A stretch of 55,316 nucleotides of DNA, taken from contig NZ_JWIF01000015.1 of the NCBI RefSeq assembly GCF_000812685.1, positions 1 to 55,316 of the forward strand, written 5' to 3'. This DNA is from Halocynthiibacter namhaensis (GTDB taxonomy: Bacteria > Pseudomonadota > Alphaproteobacteria > Rhodobacterales > Rhodobacteraceae). Position numbers and translations under genes: made by a program. The notes under the pieces are model-generated. The model was not told the origin of the DNA. It was given only the letters and a program-made list of their open reading frames with translations, and searched no databases. Positions 16,019 to 24,768 of this stretch are shown piece after piece (the stretch's first letter is position 1; each line of letters begins with the position of its first letter).

Positions 16019-16574
16019 TAGCATTTTGCCCCCCAATGCCACCCGTGTTGAATTGGCTTGCGAACGTGGCATTGCCGTGAGCCGTCCAGATCTCACGCCT
16101 GTTGCGGCTTTGATGAACCCAGACACATGCCCGGTGCATTTGCTGCCTTGGCTTGCTTGGGCGCTGTCTGTGGATTTTTGGGATAGCGGTTGGAGCGAGG
16201 AAACCAAACGCGCATCCATTCGTGAATCTGTGAGCATTCACCGCGTCAAAGGCACGCTGCAATCTGTCAGGCGCGCCCTGAAGGCTGCGGGTTATGGCGA
16301 CGCCACAGTGGTTGAGCGTTACGGCTATGAAACCTACGACGGCGCATACAAATATGACGGATCAATCACGTATTCCGAGCCTGATCATTGGGCAGAATAT
16401 CGCGTTTATCTGACTCGCCCGATTACGATTGAGCAGGCTGCGCAGGTGCGCGCCATTCTGCGCCTAGTGGCCCCAGCACGGTGCCACCTAAAGGGCTTAT
16501 TCTTCACCGAAGCCCTGAATTCTTACAATGGCCGCATCACCTATGACGGCTCATATACTTATGGAGTTGCCTGA
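16011..16574 (+). CDS. Tail protein I
   Basis: 187 residues of the P2 gpI family. Seen are SILPPNATRVELACE, the LPWLAWALSVDFWDSGWSEETKRASI block that defines the family, and a C-terminus with Tyr/Gly-rich repeats (YDGAYKYDGSITY, YNGRITYDGSYTYG) likely to contact the fibre. ATG 16011 overlaps the J stop by eight bases and is preferred to 15999. Confidence 0.9.
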   Translation: MSDSILPPNATRVELACERGIAVSRPDLTPVAALMNPDTCPVHLLPWLAWALSVDFWDSGWSEETKRASIRESVSIHRVKGTLQSVRRALKAAGYGDATVVERYGYETYDGAYKYDGSITYSEPDHWAEYRVYLTRPITIEQAAQVRAILRLVAPARCHLKGLFFTEALNSYNGRITYDGSYTYGVA

Positions 16575-17818
16575 TGGCTGATCTTGTTGAAATTGCTGAA
16601 TTTACACCTGGAATTTTCCAAGTCGAAACAAGCACTGCCGTCATGGGAGGGCCACCTAATCTTGCGACAAAGACAGGTGGCCCGAATATTGCAGCCCAAC
16701 AGCTTGCGAACCGGACGCTCTATAACAAGCAAGAAATTGAGGCTCTGAAATTGGCACTTGGGAATATTGACGTCTCTGCCCAGATCAATGCGGCTATTGC
16801 TGCTTTGGTCAATGGTGCGCCTGGTGCGTTGGACACGTTGAATGAACTGGCCGCTGCGATTGGCGACAATGAAAGTGAACTGGCTGCGTTGTTGGCGCAG
16901 ATCGCCGCGTTGTCTACCAAAGTCGATGGCGCAGGGGTGCCAATCGGTCAAGTTTCGGGCTTCCATTCAAGCGTTGCGCCTGCGGGTTGGGTGGTCTGTG
17001 ACGGTTCCGCAGTCACGGCACTTTACCCTGATTTGCGCACGCATCTTTTGGCGCAACCCGGTGTGGTGACCGATGTCATTGGTAATCCGCTTTTGCCGGA
17101 TTATCGCGGTGAATTCATGCGCGGCTTGGATGCTGGGCGTGGTGTGGATACGGGGCGCGTGTTGGGATCGGCACAGAGTTGGGCAATCGAAAACATTGTT
17201 GGTACTTTTGACGGAAATGTTAATGATAACAATTCCATCAAAACGGGCACGTTTTACGTACAGTCTACGTCAGTCACTGGCAGTGGCAGCGACGGTGTTG
17301 CGGGTGGCGGTAGCGTTGGCTTTGATGCGTCACGTACTGTTCAAACATCAAATGAAACTCGCCCGCGTAATATCGCGGCCTTATTCTGTATGAAAGCTGC
17401 TGATCAGGCTTTAACCGGGGGCATGGCTGATCTCGCACAACTTTTGACCAGCGTGGCAACACAGGCAGAGGCTGAAGCTGGCGTTGATGACACAAAAGTC
17501 ATGACCGCCTTAAAAGTAGCGCAAGCTCTGACCAATGCAGGCTTTGCATTATCTGAACATGTGTTTGGCGTCGGTCAGACCCGAACGGATGTCACGGGAC
17601 TGCGGCCAGCCAATCTTTCCATCCATAACAACACACCAAAGATGCGGCACATCCTTTTTGAGGCGAATTCAAACACCACACTATCCACATCTGTTGATGG
17701 GGTGGTTTGGGTGTCTCATCCTCTGGTCAACGCATATGATCAAGGGTCATTTTTTGTGATGCCATGGGAACATTACAAAGTTAACAAAACCACATCCACA
17801 TTCTGGGAGATCAGCTGA
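16574..17818 (+). CDS. Tail fibre protein with tail-collar domain
   Basis: The receptor-binding fibre, 414 residues. The N-terminus (FTPGIFQVETSTAVMGGPPN) is the baseplate-attachment part, a helical shaft follows (about 50-125), and a tail-collar domain lies at about 130-180 (GQVSGFHSSVAPAGWVVCDG) with a Gly/Ser-rich insert and NETRPRNIAALFCMKA. After this there is an extra Ala-rich linker and a distal beta domain (about 320-414) with no family I recognise, likely the adsorption tip. TGATG overlap with gpI. Confidence 0.85.
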   Translation: MADLVEIAEFTPGIFQVETSTAVMGGPPNLATKTGGPNIAAQQLANRTLYNKQEIEALKLALGNIDVSAQINAAIAALVNGAPGALDTLNELAAAIGDNESELAALLAQIAALSTKVDGAGVPIGQVSGFHSSVAPAGWVVCDGSAVTALYPDLRTHLLAQPGVVTDVIGNPLLPDYRGEFMRGLDAGRGVDTGRVLGSAQSWAIENIVGTFDGNVNDNNSIKTGTFYVQSTSVTGSGSDGVAGGGSVGFDASRTVQTSNETRPRNIAALFCMKAADQALTGGMADLAQLLTSVATQAEAEAGVDDTKVMTALKVAQALTNAGFALSEHVFGVGQTRTDVTGLRPANLSIHNNTPKMRHILFEANSNTTLSTSVDGVVWVSHPLVNAYDQGSFFVMPWEHYKVNKTTSTFWEIS

Positions 17819-18354
17819 TGCTGTATTATTTTTTCCATTCCTCCAAAGGCATGTGGGCAGTAGTATCGGAACCAACCCCTGATCTTTTGGCCTCATATCC
17901 TGAGGGAACGATCGCGCTTCCTGGGAGACCATCTGATGATCATCAATGGAATGATGTTGCTGGTGAATGGCAACATGTAGCGCCGCTTGTATCGGGTGCT
18001 GATATTGACGCGGAACGCAACCGGCGCATCACGGCAGGCTTCAACTTTGAGGGCCATATCTTCCAGGCCGACCCTGAAAGCCTTGCCAATATCACGGGTG
18101 CCACCACATCGGCCATTGGTGCGTTGATGGCAGGCAAGGCAGGCGATGATGTCAATTGGGCAGACCCCGCCACGCCTTTTGTGTGGCTGGCTGCTGACAA
18201 CACGCTGGTGCCCATGGGACCTGCGCAAGTCGTGGCTTTTGGCAATGCCGCCATGGCCCATAAATCGCAACACATCCATGCGGCGCGGGTTTTGAAAAAC
18301 ACGAACCCAATCCCCGCTAACTTTGCGGATGACAACTTTTGGGGTGCGGTCTGA
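17818..18354 (+). CDS. Tail fibre assembly-like protein (DUF4376)
   Basis: 178 residues. The C-terminal two thirds contain the DUF4376-like pattern: IDAERNRRITAGFNFEGHIF, then a Gly/Ala helical part and HKSQHIHAARVLK. Such proteins commonly follow the fibre gene and may be fibre chaperones or minor fibre parts. It overlaps both neighbours by one base. Confidence 0.75.
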   Translation: MLYYFFHSSKGMWAVVSEPTPDLLASYPEGTIALPGRPSDDHQWNDVAGEWQHVAPLVSGADIDAERNRRITAGFNFEGHIFQADPESLANITGATTSAIGALMAGKAGDDVNWADPATPFVWLAADNTLVPMGPAQVVAFGNAAMAHKSQHIHAARVLKNTNPIPANFADDNFWGAV

Positions 18355-18758
18355 TGCAGAGTATGAGCCGCCCATCATTCCATGATTTAACCACGCAACA
18401 ACAACGCCAGTTCGGCAATGGTGTTGGGCCGTACTGGTTGCCTAATAACATGCGCAATCTGATCACCAAAACCGCGAGCTGGTTCTTTAAAGATGCAAGC
18501 TGGCGTCACCATGATTTTGGCTATGCCGTTGGCGGTGATCGTTGGGATCGGGCGCGCTGTGATTGGAAGTTCTTCACGGCCATGCTGCGCGATGCGGTCT
18601 CACAACCCGTGGTCTGGTCACTAATTGCCGTGCCTGCAGCGCTTTTGATCAGCGTTGTTTTATTCCTTGCCGTGCGCATTGGCGGGCAGTTCGGATCGTT
18701 TGAATATCGCGACAGCTACGCCAGCCTTGAGGATGTGATTGGGGGATACCGCACATGA
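18354..18758 (+). CDS. Phospholipase A2-like protein with membrane segment
   Basis: 134 residues. Residues 45-80 (WFFKDASWRHHDFGYAVG, then DRARCDWKFF) match the catalytic pattern of small bacterial phospholipase A2-like proteins: HD at 53-54, an aromatic three residues later and a CD at 69-70. A membrane segment follows (about 85-110, with VPAALLISVVLFLAV). It lies between the fibre genes and the sheath gene with TGATG coupling. It could help breach the host membrane on entry or at lysis. The match is by motif only and no calcium loop was confirmed. Confidence 0.55.
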   Translation: MQSMSRPSFHDLTTQQQRQFGNGVGPYWLPNNMRNLITKTASWFFKDASWRHHDFGYAVGGDRWDRARCDWKFFTAMLRDAVSQPVVWSLIAVPAALLISVVLFLAVRIGGQFGSFEYRDSYASLEDVIGGYRT

Positions 18759-19060
18759 GCCTCATATCTCGCATCTTCAAGAAACTGGCGCGCCGCAAAC
18801 GCAAAACAGGGACGTTGCGCAAATCCGTGTTTCGACCTGGGCGCAACAGAATGAACGACACTGCGGCAACGCTGTGGCAGCGCAAATATCGCTTTCGGGA
18901 AACGCCCGCTGTGCGCGCCGGAACAAAGAGACGCTACGTCCGCGAGCGCAAAACCCGGCGTCATATCTCACGCAAAAAAGGGGCGCTATTTTTCATGAGC
19001 TGCACTGATCCAAACCAAGAAACCCACTTTTACAAAACCATAGGAGGCATCCATGCCTGA
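18755..19060 (+). CDS. Small very basic phage protein
   Basis: 101 residues, rich in Arg/Lys (KKLARRKRKTGTLRK, RRYVRERKTRRHISRKKG). It overlaps the PLA2-like stop by four bases and runs eight bases into the sheath gene. No domain is recognised; a nucleic-acid- or membrane-binding role is only a guess from charge. The overlap with the start of a strongly marked gene slightly lowers confidence. Confidence 0.5.
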   Translation: MSLISRIFKKLARRKRKTGTLRKSVFRPGRNRMNDTAATLWQRKYRFRETPAVRAGTKRRYVRERKTRRHISRKKGALFFMSCTDPNQETHFYKTIGGIHA

Positions 19061-20234
19061 ACAATTTCTTCACGGGGTTGAGGTCATCCAAGTTGATGAC
19101 GGCATTCGCCCCATTCGTATTGCAAAAAGCTCAGCAATTGGCTTCGCAGGAACCGCGCCAGATGCCCCTGAAGGCTTCCCTCGCAACGAACCCGTGCTGA
19201 TTAAGGGGCCGCGTGATGCGGCTCAACTCGGCTCGGGAGGAACACTCAAAGATGCCTATATGGCAGCATATCAGAATGGTGCTAGTGAAGTTGTGGTCAG
19301 CCTCGTACCTGAAGGTTCAAGCGCTGCAGAAACAATGGCTAACGTTGTTGGCGATCCTACGGCGGGGACCGGCGTATGGGCCTTGCAAAACGCAGGCAAT
19401 AAATTGGACATCGTCCCACGTATTAATGCTGCGCCAGGGTTCACAACTGGATTACCTGCCGATGGGGTAAATCCAGTGGTTTCAAACTTGATTACTATTG
19501 GTGACAATACGCGTGCCATCGTTGTTAAAGATGGCCCAAATACTACAGAAGAAGACGCGAAGTTGGATCGGCAAAACTACGGTTCTGACCGTTTGCTGAT
19601 CGTTGATCCTGCTGTGCGTGTGTTTGATACGGATTCTGCCGCCTATACCACGCGGCCAAACTCAGGTTATATTGCTGGGTTAATCGCCAAACGTGACGTC
19701 GAAAAAGGTTTCTGGTGGTCACCTTCCAACCAAGTGATCCGTGGGATCTCTGGTACTGCAAGGCCTGTCAGTTTTCATCTGTCTTCATCTGCAACTGAAG
19801 CCAATCGCATGAATGAGGCCGAGGTTGCCACCATCGTGCGCCGAAATGGCTTCCGCCTGTGGGGTAATCGAAGCACCAGTGCTGATGCACAATGGGCCTT
19901 CCTCTCTGTGCGGCGCACAGCTGACATTATCTATGAGAGCATTGAGCAAGCGCATCTTTGGGCAATGGATCGTCCAATGTCTGCCCAACTGATCATGGAT
20001 ATTCGTGACGGCGTGCAAGCGATGGGGCAACAATTGATCAATTCCGGCGCATTGCTTGGGTTCAATTGCTGGCTTGATCCTGAACTCAACACAGAGACCA
20101 CGTTGAAATCAGGCAAGCTCTATATCGATTTTGATTTTGAGCCACCGGCACCGCTGGAACACCTGATTTTCCGCGCCCATCGCAATGGCACTTACTATGA
20201 TGAGCTGATCTCAGATGTGAGTGCTGCCGCCTAA
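19053..20234 (+). CDS. Contractile tail sheath protein (P2 FI-like)
   Basis: 393 residues of the P2 FI sheath family. Seen are FLHGVEVIQVDDGIRPIRI, AIGFAGTAPDAP, the middle FWWSPSNQVIRGISG and the conserved C-terminal FRLWGNRSTSADAQWAFLSVRRTADIIYESI region, with DFEPPAPLEHLIF near the end. AGGAGG at about 19042 is a strong ribosome binding site. It contracts to drive the tube through the envelope. A GC hairpin follows the stop. Confidence 0.93.
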   Translation: MPEQFLHGVEVIQVDDGIRPIRIAKSSAIGFAGTAPDAPEGFPRNEPVLIKGPRDAAQLGSGGTLKDAYMAAYQNGASEVVVSLVPEGSSAAETMANVVGDPTAGTGVWALQNAGNKLDIVPRINAAPGFTTGLPADGVNPVVSNLITIGDNTRAIVVKDGPNTTEEDAKLDRQNYGSDRLLIVDPAVRVFDTDSAAYTTRPNSGYIAGLIAKRDVEKGFWWSPSNQVIRGISGTARPVSFHLSSSATEANRMNEAEVATIVRRNGFRLWGNRSTSADAQWAFLSVRRTADIIYESIEQAHLWAMDRPMSAQLIMDIRDGVQAMGQQLINSGALLGFNCWLDPELNTETTLKSGKLYIDFDFEPPAPLEHLIFRAHRNGTYYDELISDVSAAA

Positions 20235-20240
20235 CAATGG

Positions 20241-20257
20241 GGGCGCATGCAGCGCCC
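20241..20257 (+). other. Hairpin after the sheath gene
   Basis: GGGCGC, loop ATGCA, GCGCCC, then TTTC. A 6-bp perfect stem six bases after the sheath stop. The short T-tract makes partial termination or 3'-end stabilisation of the sheath mRNA plausible. Confidence 0.5.
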
Positions 20258-20290
20258 TTTCAATTCCCGTAATTTATAAGGATATGCGAG

Positions 20291-20788
20291 ATGCAATACC
20301 CGCGTAAAATTCGCAACTTCAGCGCCTTTATTGATGGCGTCAGCTATGCTGGCCGCGCGCTTGAGGGCAAACTGCCAGAGCTTAAACTGCAACTGGCCAG
20401 CCACCGGGGTGGTGGCATGGATGGCCCCATGGCCCAGGACATGGGCATGGAAGCTATGAAGGCCGAAGTGACCCTGGCCGATTGGCCGCCTGAGCTGATC
20501 AAAATGTTTGGCACACGCCAACGCATGACCCTGCGCCCCGGCGCCATGGGCGAACATGATTTTTCCGCAGACAGCTTTGTTGCCACCATTGGCGGGCGTT
20601 GGTCGATGGTCAACTTCAGTGATCTCAAACCGGGCTCTGATGTGCCCCTGAAACTCACGCTGGAAGTCGATTGTTTTCGCATGCTGCATAATGGCGATGA
20701 GCTTTTTGAAATCGACATCGAGGCGGGCAAACGCGTGATCGGTGGCGTCGATCAGCTTGCTCAAATCCGTGCGGCCATGGGTCTCTGA
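20291..20788 (+). CDS. Tail tube protein (P2 FII-like)
   Basis: 165 residues of the P2 FII major tail tube family, fold-related to T6SS Hcp. The pattern is YPRKIRNFSAFIDGVSYAGR, ELKLQLASHRGGGMDGPMAQDMGMEAMKAE and the C-terminal EVDCFRMLHNGDELFEIDIEAG. It is the usual partner following the sheath gene. The ribosome binding region is AAGGA at about 20279. Confidence 0.92.
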   Translation: MQYPRKIRNFSAFIDGVSYAGRALEGKLPELKLQLASHRGGGMDGPMAQDMGMEAMKAEVTLADWPPELIKMFGTRQRMTLRPGAMGEHDFSADSFVATIGGRWSMVNFSDLKPGSDVPLKLTLEVDCFRMLHNGDELFEIDIEAGKRVIGGVDQLAQIRAAMGL

Positions 20789-20820
20789 TCACGCGCCCAA
20801 TCTGACTTTCCCAACATCTT

Positions 20821-20841
20821 CAGGCGGCATGTGATCGCCTG
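20821..20841 (+). other. Hairpin after the tube gene
   Basis: CAGGCG, loop of 9 bases, CGCCTG: a 6-bp perfect stem between the tube and gpE genes. It is the third such stem in the late operon after an abundant virion protein (also 12214 and 20241). Confidence 0.4.
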
Positions 20842-20873
20842 ATTAAACCCTCTTTCAAACTGGATTAAATCCC

Positions 20874-21188
20874 ATGTCAAACGTCACCAAAATGAACACT
20901 GTCGCCCTTGCCACCGCTGTCGAGATCGACGGCAAACAGGTCTCAGAAATCTCCCTGCGCAAACCTTCCAGCGGTGAGCTGCGTGGGCTTTCCCTCGTGG
21001 ATATCATGCGCATGGAAACCAACACCATGATCAAGCTGCTGCCGCGTATCACGCAGCCGCCATTGTCGCCCGCCCAGATCGGCGCATTGGATCCTGCAGA
21101 CCTCACGGATCTCGCGGGGAAGACTGTGCTTTTTTTCGTGAAGAAGAGCCAGTTGGAGGGACAGGTTCTGGAACTGGAAGCGAATTAA
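20874..21188 (+). CDS. Tail assembly chaperone gpE
   Basis: 104 residues of the P2 gpE / Mu gp41 tail assembly family (VEIDGKQVSEISLRKPSSGEL, LPRITQPPLSPAQIGALDPADL). It sits between tube and tape measure, where contractile phages make two chaperones from one start by a -1 frameshift. The slippery heptamer T TTT TTC lies near its 3' end at 21131-21137, and the -1 frame is open from there to 21346. Confidence 0.88.
   Translation: MSNVTKMNTVALATAVEIDGKQVSEISLRKPSSGELRGLSLVDIMRMETNTMIKLLPRITQPPLSPAQIGALDPADLTDLAGKTVLFFVKKSQLEGQVLELEAN
21131..21137 (+). promoter_or_regulatory. -1 ribosomal frameshift site T TTT TTC
   Basis: The gpE zero-frame codons here are CTT TTT TTC, giving X XXY YYZ with all positions able to re-pair with tRNA-Phe after a -1 slip. 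P2 uses T TTT TTG at the equivalent place in E/E'. No stop occurs in the -1 frame until 21344-21346. Confidence 0.75.
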
Positions 21189-21346
21189 AACTCCCCGATG
21201 ATGTTGAAGAGGCGATGGCTGACATCGCCTCTGCCTTCCATTGGTCGCCTGCTGACATGGACACAATGGCCGTGGAAGAGCTCGCCCGCTGGCGTGAAAA
21301 AGCCCGCGCCCGCCATGAAGCCCAGAACGCCACAACACAGGACTAA
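21138..21346 (+). CDS. gpE' extension, made as gpE-E' fusion by -1 frameshift
   Basis: The -1 frame after the slippery site reads about 69 residues. The first 15 are Gly/Glu/Ser-rich linker. Then comes DIASAFHWSPADMDTMAVEE followed by LARWREKARARHEA, the small GpE-family tail protein pattern (A-x-x-F-x-W-x-P-x-x-[ML]-x-x-[LM]-x-x-x-E-L-x-x-W). There is no good start codon with a binding site for this part alone, so it is best read as the C-terminal half of a gpE-E' fusion chaperone that binds the tape measure protein. Confidence 0.78.
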
Positions 21347-21351
21347 CTCCC

Positions 21352-24144
21352 ATGGCCACCGGCAATCTCAATGTTGCGATGATCTTAAAACTGGTCGATC
21401 AGGTCTCGGGGCCAGCGGCGGGGGCTGTAAGTGCTTTGCGCGGCATTGGTGCGGCGACGGAACAGGCCGGGCGCGCTGGTGTGGCTTGGTCAAATGAACA
21501 GCTCGCCGCCAACCAAGCCCGCATGCAAGGATTGCAATCGCAAGCCCTTGGCATCGCCGCCACGGGGTATGCGTTTTATCAGGCTTTAAAGCCCGCGATT
21601 GAGTTTGAAAGCGCCATGGCCGGTGTCTCGAAAGTCGTGGATTTTGACAGCCCGGACGGCCTTGCCCAGATGCAGGAAGACATTCTCGCCATGACCACAT
21701 CCGGCGCGCTCCCCATAGCCGCCGAGGGCATTGCGGCAATCATTGAGGCGGCAGGTCAGGCCGGTGTGGTTGATTCAGCGCTGCCCGATGATGAGGAACG
21801 CGCCCAGCTTATTGCATTTGCGCGCGATGCGGCCCAGATGGGCGTGGCCTTTGATATCTCAGCCGAGCAATCCGGCGCATCCATGGCGCAGTGGCGCAAG
21901 GCAATGGGGCTGAGCCAATCGCAAGCGCTTGGCCTTGGGGATGCAATCAACCACCTCTCAAACAACATGAATGCAAGCGCGCCGGATCTTGTTGAGATTA
22001 TCAGGCGTCAGGGGGCTGTGGCGCAATCCGCAGGTCTGGCTGAGGTTGAGATCGCTGCACTTTCGGCGGCCTTTCTATCCGGTGGGGCCAGCCCTGAGGT
22101 TGCTGCGACAGGTATGAAAAACTTCCTTGGCGCGCTGACTGCAGGTGAGGCTATGACAGCCCGTCAAAGCGCGGTGATGCAGACCTTGGGTTTTGACGCG
22201 GTAGAACTGTCACAACGCATGCAGGTGGATGCCAAAGGCGCAATCATTGAGGTGATGGAAGCCCTTTCTGAGTTGCCTGCACATGCACAGGGCGCGTCTC
22301 TGAGCCAATTGTTTGGTGAAGAAAGCAAAGGCGCGATTGCACCGCTTTTAAATAATATCACACTTGTCAGCGAAGCCCTCGGGCTGGTTGGGGATGAGAG
22401 CTTGTTCGCGGGGTCGATGCTGGAAGAATACGCTAAGCAATCAGAGACCACGGCCAATGCGCTGAACCTGACCAAAAACTATGTGACGGGCCTGTCAATT
22501 GCGGCGGGCAGTATTTTGCTGCCGGAGCTAAACCAACTGTTGGCGACCGTGCAGCCGGTGATCTCTATGATCACGCAATGGGCTGAGGCACACCCTGAAC
22601 TGATCTCGCTGATCGCCAAACTGGCGGCGGGTATTTTGGTGATGAAGGTTGCCTCACTGGCCCTACGCTGGACCTTATTTTCTGCCCTAACACCCATTTT
22701 GCATTTGATCCGGGCCGGGTCTTGGCTTCTGATGATCCTGCCGATGCTTGGCCGTGGTATCCTCGCTTTGCTCAATCCAATGAAGCTCGTGCGCGGTGCC
22801 ATGATCGCCCTGCGTTACGCCTTCATTGCCAGTGGCATTGGCGCGATCTTGGTTGGTGTCGCCATGGCGGGCGTCTGGATTTACAACAACTGGTCTGGCC
22901 TCAAATCCTTCTTCACTGGCTTTTGGGTGGCGTTTCGCGAGGCCCTTGGCCCGGCAGCGCCGATGCTGGACGGCATCATTGAAAGCGCCAAATCGCTTTG
23001 GACATGGTTCACCAATCTTTTGGGGCCACTTGATGCCAATGCGCAGACTTGGACAGGTTGGGGCACGGCGGCGGGCACGGCCATTGGTGGCGTCGTGACG
23101 GCGGTTATGAATTGGACCGGCGTATCCAGTGAGCTGATCACCACCATCGCGGGGGTTTACGGCGGGTTTCTGGCTTTGCGTTTGATTTGGAAACTGCCCC
23201 TTAGCCCTCTGCGTTTGGCCGGTCGCGCCATTGGTTGGATTGCCAAGGGGCCGTTGATTTGGGCGATGCGTGCGGTTGGTTTACTGTCGCGTGCTTTCCT
23301 GCGCTTGGGGATCATGGTCATGGCCAATCCCATCGGCCTTGTGATCGCATCCGTCGCGGCTCTTGCTTTTGTTGTTTATCAGAATTGGGACAAGATTGTT
23401 GCCTACTTCACAGATAAGGTGGAGGTCATCCGCGCGGCCTTTGATGAGGGGCTTCTACAGGGTGTGTTGACCAGCATGGCCGAGCTAAACCCCTTCACAC
23501 TTATGACCGACGTCATGAAAGGCTTGGTCGTCTATGTGATGGATTTGCTTGGCGTACCGGATGAAATCACTACCGCCTTTTCTGAGTTCAGTCTCTGGGA
23601 TACCGGTGTCAATCTTTTGCAGTCGCTCTGGGATGGGATGGCTTCTATCGTGGAAAATATGACGGCCTCGATCTCGGCAAAGATTGCCTCCCTCAAGCCA
23701 CAATGGCTGACCGATCTGCAGAACTGGGTTGGGGGCGATGACAGCACCAGCGCCGAGCCAGGGCGCGATCGTGGTGGCCCTGTGCGCGCGGGCGTTCCTT
23801 ATATGGTGGGTGAACGTGAACCCGAGCTTTTTGTGCCCGGTGTTTCCGGTTCCATCCTTCCAGCCCGCGCGATGAAAGCCGCCATGGCGGCCAGCATGAT
23901 GGCGGCACCTGCAGCCGCCGCCCCAAATCAAGCCGAGATCTTGCAATCTGTGGATCAACGCCCGGCGATCTCAGCACCTGCATCGGGTCAGCAGATCATT
24001 CGCCAGGGCGACCAAATCTGCATCACCGTGCAGGCCGCACCCGGCATGGATGCGGCAGAGGTGGCGCGTGAAGTTGAACGCCAGCTTGCCCGTCGCGCAG
24101 ATGCCCGCCGTGGTGATTTACATGACGGGGGGATGTTTGAATGA
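21352..24144 (+). CDS. Tail tape measure protein
   Basis: 930 residues; sets tail length. The N-terminus (LKLVDQVSGPAAGAVSALRGIGAATE) is the usual lead-in. The TP901-type core follows (about 80-350: FESAMAGVSKVVDFDS, MAQWRKAMGLSQSQALGLGDAINHLSNNM). Next come several hydrophobic segments (about 420-680) of the kind that reach the host membrane. The C-terminus has the GGPVRAGVPYMVGEREPELFVP motif typical of tape measure ends, then a helical tail. It starts five bases after the E' stop. Confidence 0.92.
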   Translation: MATGNLNVAMILKLVDQVSGPAAGAVSALRGIGAATEQAGRAGVAWSNEQLAANQARMQGLQSQALGIAATGYAFYQALKPAIEFESAMAGVSKVVDFDSPDGLAQMQEDILAMTTSGALPIAAEGIAAIIEAAGQAGVVDSALPDDEERAQLIAFARDAAQMGVAFDISAEQSGASMAQWRKAMGLSQSQALGLGDAINHLSNNMNASAPDLVEIIRRQGAVAQSAGLAEVEIAALSAAFLSGGASPEVAATGMKNFLGALTAGEAMTARQSAVMQTLGFDAVELSQRMQVDAKGAIIEVMEALSELPAHAQGASLSQLFGEESKGAIAPLLNNITLVSEALGLVGDESLFAGSMLEEYAKQSETTANALNLTKNYVTGLSIAAGSILLPELNQLLATVQPVISMITQWAEAHPELISLIAKLAAGILVMKVASLALRWTLFSALTPILHLIRAGSWLLMILPMLGRGILALLNPMKLVRGAMIALRYAFIASGIGAILVGVAMAGVWIYNNWSGLKSFFTGFWVAFREALGPAAPMLDGIIESAKSLWTWFTNLLGPLDANAQTWTGWGTAAGTAIGGVVTAVMNWTGVSSELITTIAGVYGGFLALRLIWKLPLSPLRLAGRAIGWIAKGPLIWAMRAVGLLSRAFLRLGIMVMANPIGLVIASVAALAFVVYQNWDKIVAYFTDKVEVIRAAFDEGLLQGVLTSMAELNPFTLMTDVMKGLVVYVMDLLGVPDEITTAFSEFSLWDTGVNLLQSLWDGMASIVENMTASISAKIASLKPQWLTDLQNWVGGDDSTSAEPGRDRGGPVRAGVPYMVGEREPELFVPGVSGSILPARAMKAAMAASMMAAPAAAAPNQAEILQSVDQRPAISAPASGQQIIRQGDQICITVQAAPGMDAAEVAREVERQLARRADARRGDLHDGGMFE

Positions 24145-24566
24145 ACCTTGGTTTTGTCATGATGGCGCTTGGGGCGTTTCGCTTTGGCATGGCGGGCGGG
24201 GCCTATCAGACGTTTTCGCGCAGCGCATCTTATCGCTGGAGCAAAGTGAACCGCATTGGCCGCACGCCAGCCCTGCAATACGCGGGGCCGGATGCGCAGG
24301 AAGTGACAATTGAAGGCGTCATCTATCCGCATTTTAAGGGCGGGTTGCATCAAGTTGAACTGATGCGCCTGCAGGCTGGCTTGGGCAAGCCAATGATGAT
24401 GGTGGACGGGCTCGGCTGGGTTTGGAACCGCTGGGTGATCACCCGTGTGGAAGAACGCAAAAGCGTGTTTCTGCGCGATGGGGCCCCACGCAAGATTGAG
24501 TTCACCGTGACTCTGCAGGCCTATGGCCAAGACGGGGCGATATCGCTGATTGAGAGGCTCTTATGA
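24141..24566 (+). CDS. Tail protein gpU
   Basis: 141 residues of the P2 gpU family (GFVMMALGAFRFGMAGGAYQ, RIGRTPALQYAGPDAQEVTIEGVIYPHFKGG, MMMVDGLGWVWNRWVI). It acts at the tail end or baseplate; structures suggest a LysM-adjacent hub part. It overlaps the tape measure stop by four bases and gpX by four bases. Confidence 0.9.
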   Translation: MNLGFVMMALGAFRFGMAGGAYQTFSRSASYRWSKVNRIGRTPALQYAGPDAQEVTIEGVIYPHFKGGLHQVELMRLQAGLGKPMMMVDGLGWVWNRWVITRVEERKSVFLRDGAPRKIEFTVTLQAYGQDGAISLIERLL

Positions 24567-24766
24567 CCCCGTATCGCACCAAAGACGGTGACATGATTGA
24601 TGCCATTTGCAAGGCGCATTATGGATCTGAAACCATGGCGGAAGCGGTCTATGAGGCCAATCCCGGGCTGGCGGCCATGGGATCACTTTTGCCCATGGGC
24701 GTGGTGGTCTTGCTGCCAGAACGCACGCCAGAACCCGTGCGCCAACCCATTCGGCTGTGGGGCTGA
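24563..24766 (+). CDS. Tail protein gpX (LysM-like)
   Basis: 67 residues of the P2 gpX family: YRTKDGDMIDAICKAHYG, VYEANPGLAAMGSLLPMGVVVLLPE. It is a small LysM-fold protein of the baseplate hub. It lies between U and D, as in P2. Confidence 0.9.
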   Translation: MTPYRTKDGDMIDAICKAHYGSETMAEAVYEANPGLAAMGSLLPMGVVVLLPERTPEPVRQPIRLWG

Positions 24767-24768
24767 TC

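Noticed and set aside
18739-19008. Open frame of 89 codons overlapping the small basic gene at 18755
   Set aside because: It has no binding site. The 18755 frame is coupled by ATGA to the gene before, like its neighbours, so this is a shadow frame.
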